This document shows positions 18,401 to 25,769 of a stretch of 64,000 nt of DNA, piece by piece. The notes beneath the pieces are model-generated. The model was not told the origin of the DNA. It did not search any database and was given only the letters and a program-made list of their open reading frames with translations. The stretch comes from Nostoc linckia NIES-25 (GTDB lineage Bacteria > Cyanobacteriota > Cyanobacteriia > Cyanobacteriales > Nostocaceae). Position 1 is the first letter of the stretch, and each line of letters begins with the position of its first letter. A program made the position numbers and the translations under genes. The stretch spans positions 6,124,238 to 6,188,237 of the forward strand of contig NZ_AP018222.1 of NCBI RefSeq assembly GCF_002368035.1. Direction: 5' to 3'.

Positions 18401-21400
18401 CCACTAATTTAGATAATTGCTCTCCAACTGAGGAATTACTAGCGGTAAAATAAGCAGTTAGTTTTTCCAGAGGATAAGTATCTTCTACATAACTGCGGAT
18501 ATATCGGTTACTGCCATCTAATCCCACTAACAATTGCACCTGATGATGGTGTAAACCGACGAGCAAAGAATACAGCCCTTGCCGTGCAGACATGGCATAG
18601 TAACCTTTAGTTTGAGCTAACTTGCTTCTTTGGTAGTCTTGGCTAATACCGAGGCCATCCCACAGACTCCAGCTAAAGCAATAGCTCTTTAACCCCTGAG
18701 TACGCTGATAATGTGCAAAACTTTCTAGAAACTGATTGGCTGCAACAAATGTGCCGACAGTAGCGCCTCCCAAGAAACTACTGACTGAAGAAAAGCTGAT
18801 AAAAACTGCTTGGGGATTGTCTAGTAGTAATTGATTGAGTACCCAAGCTCCTCCAACTTTCGAGCGTAAAGCTGCTGACCAACTGTGATGATTTTCTGCG
18901 ATGAGCGATCGCTCCTGATAAGATCCTGCTAGATGTAATACCCCGTCTAATTGGCACTGCCAGCTAGACTTTGCTTGTGCGATCGCACCTTGCAAAGCTG
19001 GCAAATCGCAGATATCCACTGCTTTATAGAGGATTTCTCCTCCTAGCTTTTCTAGTTCTTGATAAGCCGCGATTTTTTGAGATATAGCATTGGACTGTTC
19101 TGTATAGTTGTGCCATACACTTCTTTCGGGTAGCTCAGTTCTACCAACTAACAGCAGTCGTGCTTGGTAATGCTTCAGCAAATATTTAGCAATTTCAACA
19201 CCAACACCCCCAAGACCACCGCTAATTAAATACATTCCACCTAGTTTAAAGGCAAAATCTTGCTTTGGTTGAGAGCGAAAATCCACTTTCTCTAATCGAG
19301 GAATCCAACGCTGTCCTTGGCGATAAGCTACCTCAGACTCACCTGAGAAGATATGCAATTCTTGCAGAATACGCTCTGCATTCACCGCAGTTTCATCTAC
19401 TGTTAAATCTAGATGACAACTTGTCAATCCTGGTATTTCCTGCTCGATTACCTTCAATAACCCAAGCAGTGGTGATTTTTCATAAGCAATTTTATCAACA
19501 GATGATGTGAACTGCGTATAATTAGAAACTACTAATAAATCGATAGGATATTGAAATTTCTGGATATTAGCTAACGCTTTAATTAAGAATAATAAACTAT
19601 AAACACCAAATGTTTGAGCTTGTTCTAAGGACTCTAAACTGGAAATCTCATGAATACAACTGTCATAAGTCCATAAATGTATAATTTTATCAATTTGAAA
19701 GTTATTAGCTTTCAGGGCAGATAGCAACCGTTGATAATCTTCGGGATTATTTGGTGCAATTTGATAGCGGTTACTGCTCAGTTGCTTAAAGTCTACTCCC
19801 GCTTCAATACCAACCCACGGCTGCCCCTGTTTTTGGAGTTCTGCACCCAAAGATTCCCCTAATCCTAATTGGTCGAGAAATACTAGGAAGTGACCATTAA
19901 TTGTAGACATTTGGCTTACAGGTAGTTTCTGCCGCCATATCCGACGATAAAACCAGTCTGGTAATAAGTTAGGATTGTCTAAATTGATGCCAAGTTGTTG
20001 AATAATAATATCAAATTCACCAGCCAAGAACATTCTGCTTAATTGGGCACGCTGAATTTTACCAATTGCAGTCTTCGGAATTACTTCCTTTTTCACAGGA
20101 ATAATGTAATTTGGATTTACCCCAATCTTTTTGACAACTGCCCCACGAATCTTTTTTATTAGCTCTTTCAACAAAGTCTGCTCAGAGGCAACAGAACTAA
20201 AAAAAATTGCTAATTGATCTGCGTTTTGCCCAGAGAATCGCACTGCACAGGCAGCCGTATAAGATATCTCTACATCCTCGACTTCCTCAACGACTGATTC
20301 AATTTCATGGCTGTAATAGTTGATGCCATTAATAATAATGTCATCTTTATCTCTGCCAGTCAGCACGATTCGTCCTGACTGTAAATAGCCGATATCTCCG
20401 GTGTTAAACCATCCATCTTCGGTAAAAGCTTCGCGGTTGCGCTCTGGATTTTGATAGTAACCGGAAGTCACTGAAAGTCCTTGAACTTGAAATCTGCCAA
20501 TCACTCCTTCAGGAACGATTTGATTATTATCGTCAGTAATGCGAATTGATGCTCCAGGAATCGGTGGGCCAAGTTCTACAAATGACATATCATCTGATGA
20601 GGATTCTAAAGAAAAACCATCAGACCAAGTGATTCCTGAGCAAGTCTCAGACATCCCAAAGGCTGGATGAATAGCGTTAGGTGGTAAACCATGTTGTTGG
20701 AGGAGCTTAAGAAAACTACGTGCTGTTTTCGGTACGATTTGCTCTCCAGCGTTCACTAAAAAGCGCATAGAAGATAAATCCCATGACTGCTGATTTATTT
20801 CACTAGCGCGTTCATTAAGTAAGGAAAAAGCGAAGTTTGGGGCCCAAGAAATTGACGCTTGGTGGCGTTGAATCAATTCCAACCAACGAATGGGATTTTG
20901 CAGAATATATTCTGTAGATGCATGGATTTGCTTGCAACCTAAATCAACTGCCATCAGTCCTAGAAATACAATTGCACCCACATGCTCTAATGGCATCCAG
21001 TTCAAAACAATTTCATCACTGGAAAAATTGTTCATTTGGGCTGTGCCAGCCGTCATACTTAAGAGATTGCGATGAGTTAACATCACACCTTTAGGAAAAC
21101 CAGTACTACCTGAAGTAAGTAATAGTAGTGCTAAATCATCTTCGTGACTTTGATGAATATTTCTATCTGGTTGGTTTTGGCGTAAGTTATCTACTGTTTC
21201 TACTTGAAAATTTTCTATATTTAAAAGTGCTGGTAACTCCCGAAGGCTCTTAGCTAGTCGTGAGCTTGTCAGAACAATAGGTTGCTCTAACATCTGCCAA
21301 GCATTGTGTAATTTGTTAACAGCGCTGTTAAGTTGCTCGTAGGCAGGTGCGATAGAAACTGGTACGGGAATAAAACCGCCTAATATACAACCCCAAAACG

Positions 21401-22199
21401 CAGGTATGAAATCTTGACTGAGATCGATTTGAAATATTACTTTGTCTAATGGTTTTAAACCTAGCTTTCTTAAACCAGTTAATATCTTTTGAGCATCTAA
21501 TAGTAAATCTTGATAAGATTGAATAATCTCAGAACCATCAGTTTGAATATAAACTAGTTCTTTTTCTGGAAATTGAATAGCTGTTTTTTGCAGTGCTTCC
21601 CAAAGAAGTTTTGGAGCGTTTTCTTCTTTTTTGACTTCTCCGCCATAACTAACAGCTAGTCTACTGTTAGCGAAATCCTGATTAATAGTTGAGCGAGAAA
21701 TTTGAGGTGTAGCTGAAGTATTGTTTTCTTCACCTGTGAGAGTTTTCCAATCACTTAGCAAGTCTGATATACGTAGCGATCGCTGTTGTTTGATGTGTTC
21801 CTGAACTACTACTGCTACTTGCTTAACTTCGGGTATTAACTGGATTTGCTCTGACCATCGCTGCACTAAATCAGTATCTCTAATTTCCAGATAACTTAGG
21901 GCAGTTTCGTCTATTTCTCCAGATTTAGACAATGGTAGAGTCGATACTGGTATTATTGCTTTGGGTATCCATTGACTGGGTAAGACTTTTTTCAAGTGAG
22001 ATAATAATTGTTCTGCTGCAAATAAACTTGATAGTACTATATAAGCAATTAATTCTTGTTTGAACTTCTCTGTTTGTCTCTCTATGACTGAGCAATCATC
22101 TATCGTTAAACTTGACCGAATAGCATTTTCTATTTCTCTATATATAAAACTTTGATTAGTTGAATCTACTAAAGTTTGGCTATAATTATCTAATTGCAT
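12411..22199 (-). CDS. Hybrid loading/extension PKS: A-sub-like, acyl-AMP ligase, KR, PCP, KS, AT, DH, KR, ACP
   Basis: First gene of the line, 3262 residues. Residues 1-130 resemble a free-standing adenylation C-subdomain (A10-like LPLSKSGEID). An acyl-AMP ligase spans about 200-720 (TSGSTGFPKG near 363). KR1 has its NADPH loop GGLGGVG near 994, but the catalytic Tyr is Phe (F1151). After an A10-like remnant (MPLTKTGIID) comes a carrier with Ser ~1347. KS runs 1413-1840 (Cys ~1594, EAHGTGT, KTNVGH). AT runs 1977-2277 (GHSVGEY ~2068, HAFHS, malonyl type). DH runs 2337-2617 (His2369; the motif Gly is Asn; Asp in LLDSC). KR2 is complete (Y3028). ACP Ser ~3187. The protein ends in an acidic tail (SDWVELEL) that may dock to the next gene. 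AAGGA precedes the ATG. The starter acid is unknown; a keto acid or aryl/acyl acid is possible. Confidence 0.93.
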   Translation of the reverse strand: MQLDNYSQTLVDSTNQSFIYREIENAIRSSLTIDDCSVIERQTEKFKQELIAYIVLSSLFAAEQLLSHLKKVLPSQWIPKAIIPVSTLPLSKSGEIDETALSYLEIRDTDLVQRWSEQIQLIPEVKQVAVVVQEHIKQQRSLRISDLLSDWKTLTGEENNTSATPQISRSTINQDFANSRLAVSYGGEVKKEENAPKLLWEALQKTAIQFPEKELVYIQTDGSEIIQSYQDLLLDAQKILTGLRKLGLKPLDKVIFQIDLSQDFIPAFWGCILGGFIPVPVSIAPAYEQLNSAVNKLHNAWQMLEQPIVLTSSRLAKSLRELPALLNIENFQVETVDNLRQNQPDRNIHQSHEDDLALLLLTSGSTGFPKGVMLTHRNLLSMTAGTAQMNNFSSDEIVLNWMPLEHVGAIVFLGLMAVDLGCKQIHASTEYILQNPIRWLELIQRHQASISWAPNFAFSLLNERASEINQQSWDLSSMRFLVNAGEQIVPKTARSFLKLLQQHGLPPNAIHPAFGMSETCSGITWSDGFSLESSSDDMSFVELGPPIPGASIRITDDNNQIVPEGVIGRFQVQGLSVTSGYYQNPERNREAFTEDGWFNTGDIGYLQSGRIVLTGRDKDDIIINGINYYSHEIESVVEEVEDVEISYTAACAVRFSGQNADQLAIFFSSVASEQTLLKELIKKIRGAVVKKIGVNPNYIIPVKKEVIPKTAIGKIQRAQLSRMFLAGEFDIIIQQLGINLDNPNLLPDWFYRRIWRQKLPVSQMSTINGHFLVFLDQLGLGESLGAELQKQGQPWVGIEAGVDFKQLSSNRYQIAPNNPEDYQRLLSALKANNFQIDKIIHLWTYDSCIHEISSLESLEQAQTFGVYSLLFLIKALANIQKFQYPIDLLVVSNYTQFTSSVDKIAYEKSPLLGLLKVIEQEIPGLTSCHLDLTVDETAVNAERILQELHIFSGESEVAYRQGQRWIPRLEKVDFRSQPKQDFAFKLGGMYLISGGLGGVGVEIAKYLLKHYQARLLLVGRTELPERSVWHNYTEQSNAISQKIAAYQELEKLGGEILYKAVDICDLPALQGAIAQAKSSWQCQLDGVLHLAGSYQERSLIAENHHSWSAALRSKVGGAWVLNQLLLDNPQAVFISFSSVSSFLGGATVGTFVAANQFLESFAHYQRTQGLKSYCFSWSLWDGLGISQDYQRSKLAQTKGYYAMSARQGLYSLLVGLHHHQVQLLVGLDGSNRYIRSYVEDTYPLEKLTAYFTASNSSVGEQLSKLVVCDRYGTPSTCNFVQLQQMPLTKTGIIDLEKLTRGELHQSADDQAQPVSDIERQVAQIWQEVLGLEEIGIHENFFELGGHSLLLVQAQSKLQEFFQMPVSIVDMFKYPSISTLANFLSQGQTESPSVVQGQKRAKVRSSRQAVNQSDIAVIGMSCRFPGANNIDEFWQNLCNGVESISFFSDEEVIKAGVDPALVKNPHYVKAKPILSDVESFDADFFGYSTKEAELLDPQQRLLLECAWESLETAGYNPLTYNGAIGIYAGAVMNTYLLNNVYPNRHQLDINDNLQVATIDSMGGLQMMVANDKDYLTTRISYKLNLTGPSVNVQTACSTSLVAIHMACASLLSGESDMVLAGGVSVNAPQKIGHLYQEGMIVTPDGHCRAFDAKAQGTIFGSGVGLVVLKRLSDAIADGDNIYAVVKGSAVNNDGGTKVGYMAPNGDGQAAVVTEAMAMAGIEAETISYVEAHGTGTPLGDPIEIGGLTQAFRASTQSKNFCGIGSVKTNVGHLQIASGVVGFIKTVLSLYHQKIPPSLHFEQPNPQLDLPNTPFYVNTTLQDWHTEDHPRRAGVNSLGIGGTNCHVILEEAPVFEQGAALLCETLRERLRSGQGSREQVVTERSRSGAEERPYHLLALSAKTQKGLEELRHRYREFLISNSGVSIADVCYTANTGREHFNHRLAIVADSREELVEKLADLTPSKSFQSNNKPTKIAFLFTGQGSQYINMGRKLYDTQPIFRQTLEQCDEILRPLLEHSLLEVLYPSQGLEDLLDQTAYTQPALFAIEYALYQLWKSWGIEPDVVMGHSVGEYVAATVAGVFSLSDGLKLIAHRGRLMQQLPSGGEMVSLMASEAKVREVIAAYNQRVAIAAINGPESVVISGTREDIAVVCQQLEAQGVKTKRLQVSHAFHSPLMTPMLAEFEAIANQVTYNQPQIPLVSNITGELAGDRITTAQYWVNHIRQTVRFADSMQTLRTLGCEVFLEIGPKPILLGMGRQCLPDGEGLWLPSLREAIPEWQQLLSSLGELYVAGSKVNWSGLEQDYPRRKVALPTYPFQRQRYWIENTPRRHQQQQPAKLHPLLDKKLQLPLSKEILFESEFSTQTLPFLTEHQLYNKVVVPGACHLCLIFGAAELTFANEACLLENIIFPQALAIPEDKARTVQLVLSFEESGASFQLISFDAVPNGSTQVSEWLVHATGKIKNNRRKPEIVPIQEIQLRCTRQIAALEIYQNLLKRQLVLGPSFQWLDRVWCGEGEALAKFKWLDLVDGLEDYQLYPGLLDSCFQLICIFFSDDETSVPFAVESFQIYQRPQNQQLWCHIIQRQSDSSNPDKLVVDIRLFDASGQLIADITGLEAKKVTRKALLQSLEQDVADWFYEIEWQAVEKSQSALTPGGSWLILTDLEGLGQQLANQLQEQGVDYVLVSAGVSYQKIDQQHYQIDPSLPDHWQKLVSAVSQREKAGEQGAGIRGEKLPTISNIVHLWSYQERSQLKNSLVGLEQEQLLNCGSVLHLVQALVQANFQAPPRLWLVTRGTQAVDSASPQPVQLSGAALWGLGRVIALEHPELQCVRLDLAADEDNLRSLWSEICSPDTEDQVAYRQGVRYAARLVRRKALETLPYVNLDGSYLITGGTGALGLEAAQWLVEKGARHLVLTGRNEPSLAVQERITTLEKLGAKVLFVKADVSQAHQVAEVVEKIHSELPPLKGIIHGAGVLDDGVLQQQSLERFGQVMAPKVAGAWNLHTFTQHLPLDFFVCFSSMSSLIGSTGQGNYAAANAFMDAFAHYRQTLGLPGLSINWGPWSQVGMAANLDSRNQNRLQTSGIGTISPQQGLAVLEQLLNQSSAQVAVIPFNWSEFLSKSSFGSPFFANFSYTLAKKVEESDFRTRLEKANVSDRQSLLIEHISLQVAKVLGRNLSNLELEQGFFELGMDSLTAVELRNRLQNSLKCSVPANLAFDYPTIAKLANYLALEIFSLDGDREFASSQSKDSEQFQLVNQENSDWVELEL
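14019..14049. repeat. In-frame CTCCCTG heptamer insert in the PKS KR2 structural region
   Basis: A short run of GATCCCTGCTCCCTGCTCCC gives a Gly-Glu-Gln-Gly-Ala-Gly-rich stretch between SQREKA and EKLPTISN in the non-catalytic half of KR2. The frame is kept. Confidence 0.6.
16536..16640. repeat. Composite repeat insertion (~100 bp) in the PKS KS-AT linker
   Basis: At least three repeat families are stacked here: CTTCGGCTACGCTCAGTGACC, a GCTCCCTG heptamer run, and GAGCGAAGTCGTTCGCGGAG with TCTCGCAGAGAAGGG. They encode an Arg/Glu/Ser/Gly-rich stretch between the end of the KS (ILEEAPVFEQG) and LLALSAKTQK at the start of the AT linker. The frame is kept. Confidence 0.75.
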
Positions 22200-22600
22200 T
22201 AACTTCTATATCCTTATTATAGTCTACTACTTGAGAATTAAAAATACTTAATTGTAATTATCGTAAAGAAGAGATAAGTTAAGGTAATAGTTAGTTATAC
22301 ATAAGTATTCTTCAAAAATTTTGATTATTTTTGTCATTTAAATTTCTTGAGTATCAATACTACAAATTTAAACTTAGTTTATTTTTGAAATTGAGCTTTA
22401 GTTCTTTTGTAAAAGTTTAATTTTGAGCTTATTAAAAATGATTTAGCCCATTTTAATTAACGTCAAATCTTTATATCTTGATTTATATATAGTTAATAAA
22501 ACTTATATATAGACTAATTATTAAAGACTACAAGGGTAATGTGTTTATTTACTTTTATAGATTGATATAATAATCTCATTTTGCTCAACAAAATGCAATA
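22200..22600. promoter_or_regulatory. A/T-rich upstream region of the megasynthase operon
   Basis: About 400 bp of strongly A/T-rich DNA without a credible ORF precedes the first PKS gene. On the minus strand an AAGGA ribosome-binding site lies ~10 nt before the ATG at 22199, and a TATAAT-like hexamer lies ~20 nt before it without a convincing -35 box. As no other promoter-sized gap exists in the three-gene set, transcription of the cluster most likely starts in this region. The exact promoter cannot be read from sequence alone. Confidence 0.45.
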
Positions 22601-22601
22601 G

Positions 22602-22743
22602 CAGTTAAGACAGTTAATTTAGTCTTATCTATGAAATCTAATAGTTGTTAAAACATTCAAGCTGACAGTTAAGACAGTTAAGACAGTTAAGATCTTTAAG
22701 TAGATATTTAAAGTGGACAGTTAAGAAAGTTAAGACAGTTAAG
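22602..22743. repeat. Iterated 9-bp repeat CAGTTAAGA (eight copies in three clusters)
   Basis: CAGTTAAGA or one-base variants occur at 22602, 22611, 22666, 22675, 22684, 22718, 22727 and 22736. Adjacent copies are exactly 9 bp apart. The clusters lie 400-540 bp upstream of the first PKS start. A further near-copy (GACAGTTAACG) lies at 43758. The layout resembles an iteron or multi-site operator, but a simple slippage-expanded repeat is equally possible. Confidence 0.7.
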
Positions 22744-22860
22744 CAAATAATAAAATACTTATAATAATGATAAATAATAATAATTACTAATTGTAAACTA
22801 TTTATAAGTAGCTAGAGAATAATGCAGATAGCGAGAAGTGCTTGCTTTGCGGGTTGCTAG

Positions 22861-22869
22861 GGGGTACCG
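22861..22869 (+). repeat. Tn3-family-like terminal sequence GGGGTACCG
   Basis: GGGGTACCG lies about 54 bp before a tnpA-like reading frame. It matches the outer end of the terminal inverted repeats of some Tn3-family elements (Tn4430 type begins GGGGTACCG). No partner end was found to the right, which fits a truncated element. Confidence 0.5.
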
Positions 22870-22922
22870 TTTCTTCAGTCCTAACTCAGCTGGTCTTCTA
22901 GTCATAGGCAGGGTAAGCGCAA

Positions 22923-23385
22923 TTGAAAAGACAGTGGGACGCAACTGAGCTAGTCGAGCATTTTACGCTGATGCCCGAAGAAATGGTACTACTTGAGAAT
23001 AAAAGTGAGGACAATAGTTTAGGATTTGCGGTTTTGCTCAAGTTCTTCCAAATGGAAGCGAGATATCCACGCAGCAAGCAAGAAGTCCCAAAACAAGTTG
23101 TCTCTTACATTGCACAACTTCTGGGAGTGTCGTCAAAACTATTTAAAGAATACTCGTTTTCGGGCAGAACCTTTGAACGTCATAGGGCGGAGATTCGCTC
23201 ATTTTTAGGATGGAGAGAATTTACAGTTGAAGATGCTGCGGAATTTACGAATTGGTTGTGCGAAAAAGTATTGGTATACGAACGTCAACCCAATGCACTC
23301 GAAGCTCGGTTTTATCAACGCTTGCGCGAGTTAAAATTAGAACCACCAACTCCAGAAAGGATTGAACGGCTGATTCGGTCAGCAT
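22923..23385 (+). pseudogene. Tn3-family transposase (tnpA) N-terminal fragment
   Basis: The first ~155 residues (MKRQWDATELVEHFTL...PTPERIERLIRSA) match the N-terminal DUF4158 region of Tn3-family transposases. Full TnpA is close to 1000 residues. Homology stops near 23385, where the reading frame (open to 23600) runs antisense into a second transposase remnant. The catalytic DDE region is absent, so the fragment cannot transpose. The start is a TTG with GGGTAAG-like sequence upstream. It was probably cut by insertion of, or recombination with, the adjacent IS4-like element. Confidence 0.8.
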
Positions 23386-24315
23386 CTTATCCATCAATCG
23401 ATACCATCCGCGCCATAGAGTTTGCCAACCAGGAAGCCCATCACTTTTACGACCAAGAAAACCACCCAAACGAGCAACGCACTTCCAAAACTCACCTAAA
23501 GTTAAATCATCACAGAGCAAACCAAGACGAGCAACCAGAATATTTAGCATCATCGGAGGTACAAAATTTTGAGCAGGCAATAATGGATTACTGCGACTAA
23601 GTTCACGTAACTGCAACAATCTCACTGCAACAACTGCAAAAAAACCAAGCAATGTGACTAAACCATTGGCTGACTCCAATTGGCGCTTTTCAATGGCACA
23701 ACCAGTTTTCAGGCATTTATGATATTCTTCAATCAACCAACGACAACTGTACCAGTCGATTTGAATCAAAGCAGAGTTTTCATCTGTTAGAGGTACACTC
23801 GTAAACAGAATCCATTCCAAATCACCCGACTCTTCCCAAACGCATATACACCAACCATCAATTGGCTGTTGTTTTCTTTCATTACCAGTTGCAGGTGGTT
23901 GAATTGTCAGAGCTGACCAAGCAACTTGTAAATCCACACAACGTTTAGGTTCGCCATTACGACCACGTAACACAATCGTCTTGGTTGACATTGGTTGCAG
24001 TCCACGACCAAAAGCTTTGAGATATCCTTTTGTGCCGTCTGGTTTGGTAATTACACGATTTTGAGTTACCCGTAGCAAACAGTGCCAACGTAGTGCTCTC
24101 ACACGTCGAATGTAGGAAAAAATGTCACTGCCTCGGTCTCCAACACTCACCCAGATTGAATCAGACTCTGGTGCTTCTCCGATTGCTTCGACACTAAATG
24201 AAGGATAAAGGCAGCGATCGCGTGTGGTATGAACGATAAGCAATGGGGCATTGATGATAAAGTCATTGTAAAAGTAACAATAATTGCCCAAGGAAGGCGT
24301 GAAACTCAAGCCCAA
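23385..24315 (-). pseudogene. IS4/Tn5-like transposase fragment
   Basis: About 310 residues of a DDE transposase of the IS4 (Tn5-like) superfamily. Visible are VGDRGSDIF, which carries the second catalytic Asp, and the YREK-type signature YSCRWLIEEYHKCLK with the catalytic Glu, followed by FLGRKSDGLPGWQTLWRGW near the natural C-terminus. The N-terminal ~100-150 residues with the first catalytic Asp are missing, and the frame reads on past the natural end into antisense tnpA. The frame is open upstream to the carotenoid oxygenase stop (24374), so the left part was lost by deletion. Expected to be inactive. Confidence 0.8.
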
Positions 24316-24371
24316 AATTTCAAGTTTCCCCCCTTTATAAGGCTGCGGCAGGTCTAATGAATAAACGCCTA

Positions 24372-25751
24372 TTACTGTGGAACCCAGATACCATGAAACC
24401 CATAAGGTACGCGCTGGGGAATTATCACCCGCGCTACAGGTTCAGCAGTTATATCTTGGGCATTCACCACTACTAATTCTGAAGTATCTGAACCTTCATC
24501 GTGGAGGAAAGTCACAAGCCAACCATCATCCTCAGCCGTTGCACCGGGACGCGGCGCAAACACAGCTTCACTGCCGTAACGTCCTTCTCCGTATTCATGG
24601 ATTTGCGACTTTCCGGTGCTGAGGTCGTATTTGATGATACCTTCAAATAAAGGTAGGGGATTGTTCGCCATTTTGTTAGTGTAGCCATATCGGGTCGATC
24701 GCCCTAAGAAATTTTCGTTGACGCGGGGAAATTCTGAAGCTACATCATCTAACATTTCTTCGCGCACTGTCCCGGTGCTGAGGTTAAATCGCCAGCGATA
24801 CAGACGAGGAATGTTTGCTTCTGGGTCGGGTTGGGAATCATTAGCAATCAAGACTGTGGTAGAACTCATGCGACAAGCAATCAGCACTACTTCGTCTCCC
24901 TCTTCGTAGGCGTTGAGGGTATGGAAGACGTAGCAAGAAGGACTTTCAAACCAGCGGATATTACTGTTGTTACCGTGACGTGGTACAATGCCGAAACGAC
25001 TGGGGCGATCGCGCTCAAACATGATTACAGATTCTCCCCGTTGCGCTCTTAGGGGATTGAAAGTCATCGGCAAATCCATGAAAATAGTGTAATTTTCAGT
25101 GATGGCAAAGTCATGCATCATCACTCCTATTGGCAACTCAATCGGCACTGTCCATAACAGTTCGCCTTGTGCTGAAACTACACTATATTGCAGGTACGGC
25201 GGTACAAATGGAGAGTAGCCAAAGAAGATCATTTCGCCCGTCACCGGGTCTACCTTGGGATGGGCTGTGAAGCTAGAAACCAGCTTGCTATCGTAGGTGT
25301 ACTCGCCAATGGTTTCTAATTCCGGAAGCTGGATGGCGTGAGGCCTACCACCTTCGTTCAGCGCCAACATTTGACCAGCGTGCCACACTAGGGCGGTGTT
25401 GGCTGTATTTTTACTGGGGCCGTAGGGATTATCCATTTGTAGTGGTTCTAATAATCCAGTCCAGATAGCCTTACCCACTTCTTTTTCTATTTTCCATCCC
25501 CTTGTTTGGATGTAGCGGTTGCGATAAGTTGCCACACCGTTGCTAATTTGTACGCCGTGCAACATCCCATCTCCATCAAACCAGTGATATTCACCGATGG
25601 GCGGCCATTGAGGGTTAGGGCCATTGCGAACAAACATCCCGGATAAGTCAGGAGGTAATTCGCCAATAACTGACAATTTGTCAGCGGTGATTTCTTCGCG
25701 GATTGGGGCAAAATTGCGATCGAGATAGGGGTTAACTGCTATTGTTGTCAT
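24372..25751 (-). CDS. Carotenoid cleavage oxygenase (RPE65/CCD family)
   Basis: A 459-residue non-heme iron dioxygenase that cleaves double bonds of carotenoids or apocarotenoids. The four Fe(II)-binding His are visible in FTAHPKVD, MMHDFAIT, VFHTLNAYE and YGFHGIWV, and the N-terminal FVRNGPNP and WFDGDGMLHG motifs are typical. Length is normal for the family. It starts with ATG 18 bp after a PadR-type regulator gene on the same strand, so the two probably form an operon. Its stop codon directly abuts the transposase scar, leaving no visible terminator. Nostoc species have several such enzymes with different cleavage sites; the substrate cannot be assigned here. Confidence 0.92.
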   Translation of the reverse strand: MTTIAVNPYLDRNFAPIREEITADKLSVIGELPPDLSGMFVRNGPNPQWPPIGEYHWFDGDGMLHGVQISNGVATYRNRYIQTRGWKIEKEVGKAIWTGLLEPLQMDNPYGPSKNTANTALVWHAGQMLALNEGGRPHAIQLPELETIGEYTYDSKLVSSFTAHPKVDPVTGEMIFFGYSPFVPPYLQYSVVSAQGELLWTVPIELPIGVMMHDFAITENYTIFMDLPMTFNPLRAQRGESVIMFERDRPSRFGIVPRHGNNSNIRWFESPSCYVFHTLNAYEEGDEVVLIACRMSSTTVLIANDSQPDPEANIPRLYRWRFNLSTGTVREEMLDDVASEFPRVNENFLGRSTRYGYTNKMANNPLPLFEGIIKYDLSTGKSQIHEYGEGRYGSEAVFAPRPGATAEDDGWLVTFLHDEGSDTSELVVVNAQDITAEPVARVIIPQRVPYGFHGIWVPQ

Positions 25752-25769
25752 TCTTCTGATTGATGAGAG

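Noticed and set aside
23245..23400. C-terminal ~50 residues of the minus-strand transposase frame
   Set aside because: This stretch is antisense to the conserved tnpA N-terminus, so it is accidental read-through past the true IS4-like end.
22923..23600. An intact 225-residue protein at this locus
   Set aside because: Only the first ~155 residues resemble TnpA; the remainder is antisense of the IS4-like transposase, so the whole frame is a chimera.
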